DNA of 64,000 nt from contig UQXE01000002.1 of assembly GCA_900544965.1 (NCBI GenBank), positions 23,755-87,754 of the forward strand, in the 5' to 3' direction. A model generated the notes under the pieces. That model was not told where the DNA came from and did not search any database. It was given only the letters and a program-made list of their open reading frames with translations. Source of the stretch: an uncultured Eubacteriales bacterium (GTDB taxonomy: Bacteria > Bacillota > Clostridia > Christensenellales > CAG-138). Position numbers and translations under genes: made by a program. This document shows, one piece after another, positions 25,275 through 32,830 of this stretch (its first letter is position 1; every line of letters begins with the position of its first letter).

Positions 25275-26579
25275 ATGTATAGGCATTCGGTTCGAATAGA
25301 CAGGCGCAAATGTGTCGGATGCACTAACTGTATAAAGACCTGTCCTACTGAGGCGATAAGGGTTCAGCAGGGAAAGGCTAAGATGATGGATGAGCGCTGC
25401 ATTGACTGCGGAAGGTGTCTTTCCGCCTGCCCGCATCATGCAATGGTTTCTGTTACAACGCCAGTTTCGGCTCTTGGAACATTTAAATATAACATAGTAA
25501 TACCGTCCACTACACTCTATTCGCAATTTAAGGGCTTGGAGGATCTTGAGGATATATACGCGGGACTTTACGCAATGGGCTTTGACGCCATATATGAAGA
25601 GGCCAAAGCGGTTGAAATATTCTCTGAAGCTATAAGCAGATATATTCACAGCTCAGATGCCATATATCCGGTTATACCATGCGCATGCCCTGTAGTGCCA
25701 AGGCTGATTACGGCGATGTATCCAAACCTAATAGACAATCTTGCCCCGTTTGTAGCGCCAAACGAGATAGCCGCGCGTGTTGCAAAGGAAGAGTTCTGCG
25801 AGGCCGTAGGAGTTACCAGAAATGAGGTAGGCGCTTATTATATCTCTGCGTGCGCGGCCGAAATGACGCAGATAAAAAACCCGCTGGGGATCTCAAAAAG
25901 TGAAGTTAACGGGGTTTTGTCGGTTAGGGATGTATTTACAACCCTGCGAAGTTATGTTGGAAAAAACGAAGCCAACCCAAGAAAGATCGCGTACCGCGCA
26001 GGAGCGTTTGGCTTGGGCGCCGCCGTTATAGGAGGCATCAGTTCAGCCGTGGGCACAGGACATCATCTTGCGGTGGATGGAATCTACAATATCATACAAT
26101 GCTTGGATGAAATAGATAACGAACGATTGAACGACCTGGTTCTGATGGAGCCGCTTGCCTGTGCTGGCGGTTGCATTGGAGGGCCGCTTTCTGTTGAAAA
26201 CCAGTTCGTAGCCAAAAACCGCAACAGGCGCATCGCCAATTCACAGCCTCGTTTTGATCTTGAAAACGATGAGCATGTGCAGAAATATATAGGATCGCCC
26301 TTGATCCGTTTTGATAAGGAATTCCAGCCGTTTAACATGATGAAGCTAAGCGACGACGTGGTGGAGGCAATGAGGATGATGGACAGGCTTGAGTGTATAA
26401 ATAAAAACCTTCCGGGACTTGACTGCGGCTCATGCGGTTCGCCTACATGCAGAACACTGGCGGAGGATATCGTGCGCGGACATGCCGTGGAGATGGATTG
26501 CATATTCAAGCTTAGGGATAAGGTCAGGCAAATGGCGCAGGAAATGGTGGATTTGGCGAGCGCTCAGAAGCGTGGCTAG
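25275..26579 (+). CDS. [FeFe]-hydrogenase-like protein with sensory-type active site
   Basis: Protein of 434 residues. Two [4Fe-4S] ferredoxin motifs start it (CVGCTNCIKTCP near 13-24, CIDCGRCLSACP near 45-56). The hydrogenase H-cluster domain follows with altered motifs: L1 is PCACP (about 136) instead of TSCCP, so the proton-shuttle cysteine is Ala; L2 is SACAAEM (about 192), keeping the Cys but losing the Lys of MPCxAKK; L3 is CAGGCIGG (about 297), keeping both cysteines. A C-terminal CGSCGSPTC block (about 383-391) marks another iron-sulfur domain. All four cluster-binding cysteines remain, so a cofactor may bind, but the changes fit slow sensory enzymes (groups C/D) rather than H2-producing ones. 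Confidence 0.85.
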   Translation: MYRHSVRIDRRKCVGCTNCIKTCPTEAIRVQQGKAKMMDERCIDCGRCLSACPHHAMVSVTTPVSALGTFKYNIVIPSTTLYSQFKGLEDLEDIYAGLYAMGFDAIYEEAKAVEIFSEAISRYIHSSDAIYPVIPCACPVVPRLITAMYPNLIDNLAPFVAPNEIAARVAKEEFCEAVGVTRNEVGAYYISACAAEMTQIKNPLGISKSEVNGVLSVRDVFTTLRSYVGKNEANPRKIAYRAGAFGLGAAVIGGISSAVGTGHHLAVDGIYNIIQCLDEIDNERLNDLVLMEPLACAGGCIGGPLSVENQFVAKNRNRRIANSQPRFDLENDEHVQKYIGSPLIRFDKEFQPFNMMKLSDDVVEAMRMMDRLECINKNLPGLDCGSCGSPTCRTLAEDIVRGHAVEMDCIFKLRDKVRQMAQEMVDLASAQKRG

Positions 26580-26618
26580 GGTAAATTCGTTTATTAAATT
26601 AAGGAGGACATTTTAATT

Positions 26619-26963
26619 ATGAAAGCTGAAGAATTGGCCGTATTGATAGATGGAGCTATAAAAACGCGGGAAGGCAGGGACAATGAGATATTATGCGGCT
26701 GCACATGCGATTTGTTGAGCTGGGTAATGGCTAAAGGCGTGGCTGGCTGCGCATGGATAACCGTTCAGACCCACATGAACGTAATAGCGGTGGCGTCTCT
26801 TCACGATATGGCCTGCGTTATTTGCCCTGAGGGTATGTCGCCTGAACCGGCTACGGTGGCCAAGGCCGATGAAGAGGGGATAGCTATAATATCTTCTCCG
26901 TATACCGCATATAAAATCTGCTGCATTATGAATCAGCATGGAATTAAACCCGAGCGGGATTGA
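26619..26963 (+). CDS. DRTGG-domain protein 2
   Basis: Second small DRTGG protein, 114 residues, related in layout to the one at 24462. It starts MKAEELAVLIDGAIKTREG, has CGCTCDLLSWVMAKG and ends with AIISSPYTAYKICCIM. It carries extra cysteines (CGCTCD, CAW, CVIC) that the first copy lacks, which could bind metal or respond to redox state; this is inference. AGGAGG lies upstream of the ATG. Sits between the hydrogenase-like gene and the PHP gene, one base from the latter's start. Confidence 0.82.
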   Translation: MKAEELAVLIDGAIKTREGRDNEILCGCTCDLLSWVMAKGVAGCAWITVQTHMNVIAVASLHDMACVICPEGMSPEPATVAKADEEGIAIISSPYTAYKICCIMNQHGIKPERD

Positions 26964-26964
26964 T

Positions 26965-27672
26965 ATGTTGCTTGCATGTGACCTACATATTCATTCGTGC
27001 CTGTCTCCGTGCGCCGATATGGCCATGACGCCCAATAATTTGGTTAACATGGCATATCTTAAGGGCCTTGATATGATCGCTGTGGCAGATCATAACAGCG
27101 CTAAGAACCTGCCTGCATGCAAGGCAGCTGCAGATGAGAGAAATATGCTCCTTTTGCCCGCTATTGAGGCGGAAAGCAGGGAGGAGGTTCATGTGCTTTG
27201 CTATTTTCCAACTGTGGAATCAGCGATTGCTATGGGCGACTACCTGTATCAACATCTGCCGGATATTAAAAACAGTCCGGAGCTGTTTGGTGAGCAGATA
27301 GCCATGAACTCCGAGGATGAGCCTATATACAGGGAAGAAAAGCTCCTCATACAATCCACGACGCTATCCATTGATAGTATTGCAGACCGGTGCAGAGCGT
27401 TCGGCGGCGTGCCTGTGCCGGCACATATAAACCGCTCGTCGAATTCGCTGATATCCAGTCTCGGATTTGTTCCTCCTCAAAGCGGATTCACTGCGTTGGA
27501 GGTATATCGGGGGCTGCCCGCGGCTGGCGTGGACGTTGACCAATACCACATACTGTATTCATCGGACGCGCATTATCTGGAAAATATACTTGAGAGGGAG
27601 AACTTCATAAACGTAAGGGAAAGGAGCATTGGTTCGGTACTTGAATATCTGTCCAGCAAAAATGATGTTTAA
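26965..27672 (+). CDS. PHP-domain metal-dependent phosphoesterase
   Basis: Protein of about 235 residues of the PHP family, which hydrolyses phosphoesters such as 3',5'-nucleotides. Metal-site motifs: CDLHIHSCLSPCAD at the N-terminus, AVADHNS, PAIEAE, VHVLCYF, PAHINRS and SSDAHYLE. Substrate unknown. The ATG at 26965 directly follows the DRTGG stop; a start at 26938 would overlap the previous gene by 26 bases. The last gene of the operon. DRTGG, GHKL ATPase, hydrogenase-like and PHP genes travel together in many Clostridia, often next to NADH-dependent hydrogenase subunits, which are not seen here. Confidence 0.85.
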   Translation: MLLACDLHIHSCLSPCADMAMTPNNLVNMAYLKGLDMIAVADHNSAKNLPACKAAADERNMLLLPAIEAESREEVHVLCYFPTVESAIAMGDYLYQHLPDIKNSPELFGEQIAMNSEDEPIYREEKLLIQSTTLSIDSIADRCRAFGGVPVPAHINRSSNSLISSLGFVPPQSGFTALEVYRGLPAAGVDVDQYHILYSSDAHYLENILERENFINVRERSIGSVLEYLSSKNDV

Positions 27673-27773
27673 AAATGATTGTCATAAAAAGTTTGGTTTT
27701 CAAATTATAGGAAATAATGTATTATTATAATTGGAGTATTGGGACAGAATATCAATTACAGGAGGATTTACTA

Positions 27774-28355
27774 ATGGAAAAAGATAAGCTGAATACCAAG
27801 AAACTGATACTGGCCGGCATTTTTTTAGTAATAATAGTGCTGATGACGTCCTTGCTGCGCGTGCCGGTGTATCAGACCACCGATAGCGGTACTTCTCCCG
27901 TAATCCGTAATAACGGCGATCCGGCGGGATCGTACCTGAATCTTGGCGACGCGCCTATATATGCAGCGGCCTTGGTACTTGGCGGGCCGCTTGGAGCGCT
28001 TGTAGCAGCTATAGGTTCATGCCTTGCGGATCTATTCGTGGGAAGCTCGGTCTATGCTATTCCAAGCTTTATTATTAAGGGCTGCATGGCTTTATTGGCG
28101 GCTAGGCTGCTTAAAAAGGGAAGCGGCTGGATGGAGCTTATAAAGGTATGCCTGTATTGCTCACTTATAATGATTGCGGGATATTTTCTGTTTGATCTTG
28201 TAATAATGGGCGATTACGGGGTTGCATCGTTCGCGTTGCCGCTTGATTTGCTACAAACTGTGGTTAACACTATCCTCGCTGTACCCGTATTAAAAGTCCT
28301 AAGCGGGAAACTCTATAAAGAAAAGGATAATGATTTTATTGTTAGGGTGAAATAG
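27774..28355 (+). CDS. ECF transporter S component, substrate unknown
   Basis: Membrane protein of about 193 residues with five or six hydrophobic segments. Patterns YLNLGDAPIYAAALVLGGPLGALVAAIGSCLADL and IKGCMALLAARLL are typical of the substrate-binding S subunits of energy-coupling factor vitamin importers. The energising EcfA and EcfT subunits are not in this window and would be shared. The ATG at 27774 has AGGAGGA upstream; a start at 27717 lacks one. The MBL gene follows 3 bases after its stop and the lar genes come next, so a link to nickel-pincer cofactor supply (nickel or a nicotinate-type precursor) is possible but only inferred. Confidence 0.82.
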   Translation: MEKDKLNTKKLILAGIFLVIIVLMTSLLRVPVYQTTDSGTSPVIRNNGDPAGSYLNLGDAPIYAAALVLGGPLGALVAAIGSCLADLFVGSSVYAIPSFIIKGCMALLAARLLKKGSGWMELIKVCLYCSLIMIAGYFLFDLVIMGDYGVASFALPLDLLQTVVNTILAVPVLKVLSGKLYKEKDNDFIVRVK

Positions 28356-28358
28356 CGA

Positions 28359-29099
28359 ATGAAATTAACCGTTTTAGGAAAATACGGGCCGTTTCCTGCA
28401 GCTACAGGAGCGTGTTCAGGCTATCTTGTTGAAACCGATCAGGCGTCTATCATTCTGGACCTTGGAAATGGCGCCCTTAGCCGGCTATTGTATAAAAAAC
28501 CTAGGCTCACAGTGGACGGCGTAATATTGTCCCACCTCCACAGCGACCATATGTCGGATATGCTTGTGCTGAGATACGCGCTAAAACAGCTTCATTCAAG
28601 GGATAGGTCCATTCCCACACCCTTGTCGGTTGTCGCGCCTTCCGAGCCTGAGCTTGAATTCAGGCAGCTGATATCCTCCGGCGTTTATGACATGATAGCC
28701 GCCAAGGATGGTATGAAGCTGAAATTCAAGGATTTAACGGTTGTTTTGCACAGAATGACTCATACTGTTGTTTCCTATGCGGTGGAGCTTATGAGCGGAG
28801 GCAAACGGATGGTCTATACGGGGGACACAGGTTATAACATGCGCCTTGAATCCCTCTGCGGCGGAGCGGATCTGCTGCTTGCCGATACATGTTACCTAAA
28901 CGCCGATAAAACCACGGAAAACGCTGCGCATTTGACTGCCGGCGAGGCTGGGAGGCTTGCGAAACGATGTGGCGTAAAGCAGCTTATCTGTACTCACATA
29001 TGGGGCGGCAGTATTGACGATGCCGGCGTACTTGGCGAAGCCAGGGCCGAATTCCCAACCGCGGAGGTTGCCGTGGAAATGCGCACATATGAGGTTTAA
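28359..29099 (+). CDS. MBL-fold metallohydrolase, RNase Z-like
   Basis: Metallo-beta-lactamase fold enzyme of 246 residues. Metal ligands are in LSHLHSDHMSD (near residue 55), RMTHT, VYTGDTGYN and THIWGG. Resembles the RNase Z / phosphodiesterase branch, but the substrate cannot be told. Starts 3 bases after the ECF S-component stop. A perfect 28-base palindrome after its stop separates it from larE. Operon pairing with an S component suggests a role in salvage or hydrolysis of the imported compound, which is a guess. Confidence 0.85.
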   Translation: MKLTVLGKYGPFPAATGACSGYLVETDQASIILDLGNGALSRLLYKKPRLTVDGVILSHLHSDHMSDMLVLRYALKQLHSRDRSIPTPLSVVAPSEPELEFRQLISSGVYDMIAAKDGMKLKFKDLTVVLHRMTHTVVSYAVELMSGGKRMVYTGDTGYNMRLESLCGGADLLLADTCYLNADKTTENAAHLTAGEAGRLAKRCGVKQLICTHIWGGSIDDAGVLGEARAEFPTAEVAVEMRTYEV

Positions 29100-29115
29100 A
29101 CTCACTATTGTATAA

Positions 29116-29143
29116 ATACGCCTGTTAAATTTAACAGGCGTAT
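29116..29143 (+). terminator. 28-base perfect palindrome between the MBL gene and larE
   Basis: ATACGCCTGTTAAA (29116-29129) followed directly by its complement to 29143, then AGTTATTTAAT. The hairpin is strong but the T-run is poor; a terminator or an mRNA end stabiliser, or an operator for larE-larB-larC. Confidence 0.6.
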
Positions 29144-29189
29144 AGTTATTTAATCATATATTGTAATTTTCAAGGATGGTAGGGTGTAA

Positions 29190-29969
29190 ATGGAAAGGCT
29201 TAATGATTTTTTAAGAAAATACGATAAAATAGCCATAGCGCTGTCGGGAGGCGCGGACAGCGCCTGTTTGCTAAAGGCAGCCGTTAAAGCTATAGGCTCT
29301 AAAAACGTTTTGGCCATAACGGTCCACAGCGAATTCATGCCCGATGCGGAGCTCGCAATGGCCAGGCGCTTTGGCCAGCTTGCGGGTGTAGAGCATATGG
29401 TTATAGAAGTATGCGCTCTTGATAACGAATTTGTCGCCGCAAATGGACCAAAGAGGTGTTATTATTGCAAGCGCGCAATATTTACCGAGATTCTTAATCA
29501 AGCATGGATTCATGGAATAAAGGCTGTAATGGATGGCACCAATGCTGATGATACTTCAGACTACCGTCCAGGAATGGAAGCGTTAAGTGAACTCGGCATT
29601 ATAAGTCCATTTTTAGAGCTTAACATGAAAAAAACGGATATTATACAGCTTTTTGAAGATACAGACGATTTAAGCGTTCCATCCTATGCCTGTCTGGCTA
29701 CCAGAGTGCCTACTGGAACGAAGATTACACTACAAGACCTGGAAAGGGCCGACCGGGGCGAAACGCTGCTTAGATCCATGGGGTTTTCAAAACTTAGGGT
29801 GAGGATTCACGGCGATTGTGCTAGGCTGGAATTATCAGTGGATGAGATTGACAAGGCTTTTGAAATGAAAAGCAATATATCAAATGCGCTAAAATCGGTT
29901 GGATTCAGGTACGTATCGCTTGATCTGGATGGTTATGTTCAGGGAAATATGAACGAAAGGCGGGCCTAG
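29190..29969 (+). CDS. larE: LarE, sulfur-donating enzyme of nickel-pincer cofactor synthesis
   Basis: PP-loop ATP pyrophosphatase of 259 residues. It adenylates the dicarboxylate made by LarB and gives up the sulfur of its own cysteine, forming the thiocarboxylates of the (SCS)Ni pincer cofactor of lactate racemase and related enzymes. The PP-loop ALSGGADSACL lies at residues 17-27. The sacrificial cysteine is in YACLATRVPTGT (about 168), so this is the single-turnover Cys type. Two further cysteines in RCYYCK could bind an iron-sulfur cluster. First gene of larE-larB-larC; larA is absent from the window. Confidence 0.92.
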   Translation: MERLNDFLRKYDKIAIALSGGADSACLLKAAVKAIGSKNVLAITVHSEFMPDAELAMARRFGQLAGVEHMVIEVCALDNEFVAANGPKRCYYCKRAIFTEILNQAWIHGIKAVMDGTNADDTSDYRPGMEALSELGIISPFLELNMKKTDIIQLFEDTDDLSVPSYACLATRVPTGTKITLQDLERADRGETLLRSMGFSKLRVRIHGDCARLELSVDEIDKAFEMKSNISNALKSVGFRYVSLDLDGYVQGNMNERRA

Positions 29970-29974
29970 GTGTT

Positions 29975-30664
29975 ATGAACGCTGAAATATATGACGACCT
30001 CGGCTTTGCAAAGGTTGATCTGAGCCGGGAAAGGCGCCAGGGATATCCTGAGGTGATTTATGGATGCGGCAAGACTAACGAACAGATATGCGGGATATGC
30101 GGTTCATTGCTCTCAAACGGGGGAAAGCATATATTGGTGACCAGAATAGGCAAGGGCTGCGCTTGTGATCTAGAGCACAGGTTTGGGGAAGTATCCTATT
30201 CAGAGGCGGCTTCGGTCGCAATCGTCAACCCTCGGAAGCTGCACCCGCAGGGCAGCGTAATCGTGGCGACTGCAGGCACTTCAGACATATGCGTGGCCGA
30301 AGAAGCCGCGATTACGGCGGAAGCCATGGATGCGGATGTTATGCGGATATATGATGTCGGAGTATCCGGAATACACCGTATACTTGCTTATAAGGACGCA
30401 TTGAGTACGGCAAACGCCATAGTAGTGGCTGCCGGCATGGACGGAGCACTGCCAAGCGTTGTAGGCGGCCTTACGGACCGTCCGGTTATAGCCCTGCCTA
30501 CGAGTGTAGGATATGGGGCGTCATTCAACGGTCTTGCCGCTCTGCTGTCAATGCTTAATTCCTGTTCAGCAGGCGTAACGGTAGTAAATATCGACAACGG
30601 GTTTGGCGCGGGATTCGCGGCCGGAAGGATAAATCGGCTAATTGTAGGAGGAGGGAAAGTATGA
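29975..30664 (+). CDS. larB: LarB, pyridinium-3,5-biscarboxylate mononucleotide synthase
   Basis: Protein of 229 residues whose C-terminal half resembles AIR carboxylase (PurE). It carboxylates nicotinic acid adenine dinucleotide and releases AMP, the first step of nickel-pincer cofactor synthesis. Blocks: FAKVDLSRERRQGYPEVIYG near the start, VATAGTSDICVAEEA near 92, YDVGVSGIHRI, VVAAGMDGALPSVVGGL and PTSVGYGASFNGLAALL. Five bases separate it from larE and its stop overlaps larC by four bases, so the three genes are one coupled unit. Confidence 0.92.
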   Translation: MNAEIYDDLGFAKVDLSRERRQGYPEVIYGCGKTNEQICGICGSLLSNGGKHILVTRIGKGCACDLEHRFGEVSYSEAASVAIVNPRKLHPQGSVIVATAGTSDICVAEEAAITAEAMDADVMRIYDVGVSGIHRILAYKDALSTANAIVVAAGMDGALPSVVGGLTDRPVIALPTSVGYGASFNGLAALLSMLNSCSAGVTVVNIDNGFGAGFAAGRINRLIVGGGKV

Positions 30665-31881
30665 GGACACTTTATATTGATGCGTTTTCAGGAATAAGCG
30701 GCGATATGTTTTTAGGGGCGCTTATAGACTGCGGCGCTGATTTTGATTTTATCCTGTCTGCGCTTAACGGCCTGGGGATTTCGGATGAGTTCCACATTGA
30801 GGCAGCCAGGATTAATAGACGGGGTATCTGTGGAATTGATCTTAACGTACGCCTTAAGCATGGTCATAGCCACCATGACGGCGTTTCACACTCACATGCT
30901 GGCTACAGAAACTACTCTCAGATAAAGTCGCTTATTTTGGATTCGCAAATCAGCGCAAACGTCAAAGAACGGGCGCTTCGCATATTCGGACGCGTTGCGG
31001 AGGCCGAGGCGTACGTACATGGCGTAACAGAGGATGAAGTTCATTTTCATGAGGTTGGGGCGGTTGACTCAATAGTGGACATAGTTGGCGTTTCAGCCGC
31101 GCTTGAATCCCTGGGGATAAAGAAAATAGTATCGTCTCCTCTTAATCTCGGCGGCGGAACCGTAACCTGTGACCATGGAATTTTGCCTGTACCCGCGCCC
31201 GCTACGGCTAGAATTTTGTTTGGGTGTCCCTGCTACGGCTCAGATCCAAAGCACGGGGAACTCACCACGCCTACGGGAGCCGCCTGCGCTATGGAGGCCG
31301 AGCGTTTTGGAGAGCTGCCCTTAATGGTTCCGGAAGCGGCAGGCTATGGATTTGGAAAAAGGGATACAGGAACGCTTAACGCCTTGCGGATAATGATGGG
31401 TGAGGAGCGAGACGGTTCCTGCGGTAAGCCCACAGATAAAAAGGCTGGCAATGTAGCGCTGATAGAAGCCAATATTGATGATATGACAGGAGAAAGCCTG
31501 GCATTTGCCGCCAAGAAGCTTATGGAGGAAAGCGCCTTAGACGTTTGGATCACTCCGATTATAATGAAAAAGGGACGTCCTGCGCATGCTTTATCGTGTA
31601 TGTGCGAACTGGCGGATAAAGACCGCCTTGTTGAAGTGATATTTAAACACACGACTACCTGGGGATTACGTATTGACGTTAAAACACGGACTTTGGTCAC
31701 AAGAAGCACCTGTGTAGCTAATACAGAATATGGCCCAATAAGATTTAAAACGGATGGCGTAAGAATAAAAGCGGAGTATGACGACTGTGAACAGACGGCT
31801 CAAAGGAACGATGTGGGATTGACTGAGGTGGAAGCCGCTTTGATTCGAGCGGCACGTGGCGCCTCTAAACACGATAAATAA
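30661..31881 (+). CDS. larC: LarC, nickel insertase, in one continuous frame
   Basis: CTP-dependent nickel insertion protein of 406 residues, the last step of nickel-pincer cofactor synthesis. Start DAFSGISGDMFLGAL, a His-rich segment HGHSHHDGVSHSH (about residues 78-90, a probable nickel store) and HEVGAVDSIVDIVG are typical. The C-terminal domain starts at NVALIEANIDDMTGE. In Lactobacillus plantarum larC is split and joined by a programmed frameshift; here a single frame covers both halves. ATGA overlap with larB. Its stop lies only 7 bases from the stop of the convergent radC gene, and no terminator is seen between them. Confidence 0.92.
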   Translation: MRTLYIDAFSGISGDMFLGALIDCGADFDFILSALNGLGISDEFHIEAARINRRGICGIDLNVRLKHGHSHHDGVSHSHAGYRNYSQIKSLILDSQISANVKERALRIFGRVAEAEAYVHGVTEDEVHFHEVGAVDSIVDIVGVSAALESLGIKKIVSSPLNLGGGTVTCDHGILPVPAPATARILFGCPCYGSDPKHGELTTPTGAACAMEAERFGELPLMVPEAAGYGFGKRDTGTLNALRIMMGEERDGSCGKPTDKKAGNVALIEANIDDMTGESLAFAAKKLMEESALDVWITPIIMKKGRPAHALSCMCELADKDRLVEVIFKHTTTWGLRIDVKTRTLVTRSTCVANTEYGPIRFKTDGVRIKAEYDDCEQTAQRNDVGLTEVEAALIRAARGASKHDK

Positions 31882-31888
31882 TCCTTGT

Positions 31889-32704
31889 TCAATCGTATTC
31901 TCCCAGAAAATAGGCGTTTATTTCGTCGGCGACCCGTCGCATCTTGTCGGGGTTTATACCTATAGACCTAATTGTTTCCGCGTTAAGGCGGTCAATGCTA
32001 ACCGAGTCCGTGCATGATATCCTGCTGAGGATGACAGTGCCGGACTTTATTGATAACGCGCTGTCCTGTCCCACTATTATGTGGTCAAACAGGCGTATCT
32101 GACCTGCATCCAAAATTATAGAGGCCATTCTGGTGGCTTCAATATCCTGGACGGAGGGCTGGAGATTGCCGGATGGGTGGTTATGACAAAGTATTACGCT
32201 ATGCGCATTATGCTTAAGCGCGGACATCATAATTGAACGGGGATATATTTCGGCCTGTGTCAATGTTCCGATACCTATTATGTCCGAGCCCAATAGCTTT
32301 CCCTGCTTATTAAGCGATACTACGCAGATGGTTTCATTAGGCTGTTTATGCAGCAGCGATATGCAGTAATGCATTGCGGCCGCAGGGGTGTTTAGCAGCT
32401 TTTCGTCGTCGAAATGCTGCAAGGCGCGGTCATATATATCGGAAATCAGCGTAAGCAGAATTGCCGTATTTGGACCCACGCCCTTTGTGTTTGCCAATAT
32501 CTTACGATCCGCCTTAATTACGTTGCGCAAGCTGCCAAATTGACTTAGCAGTTCATGAGCAAGGGGATTTGTATCCTTTTGAGGTATACAGTAGAAAAGC
32601 AAAAGCTCCAACAGCTGGTGATCCAAAAAGGACTGCGGACCGTTTTCAAAGTATTGATTTTTCATTCTTTCTCTATGCCCCTTATGCGGGTTGTTAGTTC
32701 CCAT
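31889..32704 (-). CDS. radC: RadC-family JAB/MPN-domain protein
   Basis: Protein of about 271 residues. An N-terminal UPF0758 helix-hairpin-helix part (LSQFGSLRNVIKAD, KGVGPNTAILL) precedes a JAB/MPN domain with the zinc motif CHNHPSGNLQPSVQD (about residue 190). Once named a DNA repair factor, its real function is unclear; the metal site suggests a peptidase or nuclease. I chose the ATG at 32702-32704 with AGGTG 6 bases upstream; a GTG three codons earlier (32711-32713) is possible. Ends convergent with larC. It is outside any mobile element here. Confidence 0.88.
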   Translation of the reverse strand: MGTNNPHKGHRERMKNQYFENGPQSFLDHQLLELLLFYCIPQKDTNPLAHELLSQFGSLRNVIKADRKILANTKGVGPNTAILLTLISDIYDRALQHFDDEKLLNTPAAAMHYCISLLHKQPNETICVVSLNKQGKLLGSDIIGIGTLTQAEIYPRSIMMSALKHNAHSVILCHNHPSGNLQPSVQDIEATRMASIILDAGQIRLFDHIIVGQDSALSIKSGTVILSRISCTDSVSIDRLNAETIRSIGINPDKMRRVADEINAYFLGEYD

Positions 32705-32830
32705 AAGTTTCACCTGTTACATAATTATATGAAGAATTGATCTTTTATATAGAATTTAACGATTAATATGTGGATTGATCTGGTCAGGCACGTTCGCTTG
32801 AAATTAGCGGAGCGTGCCCGACTTATATTT

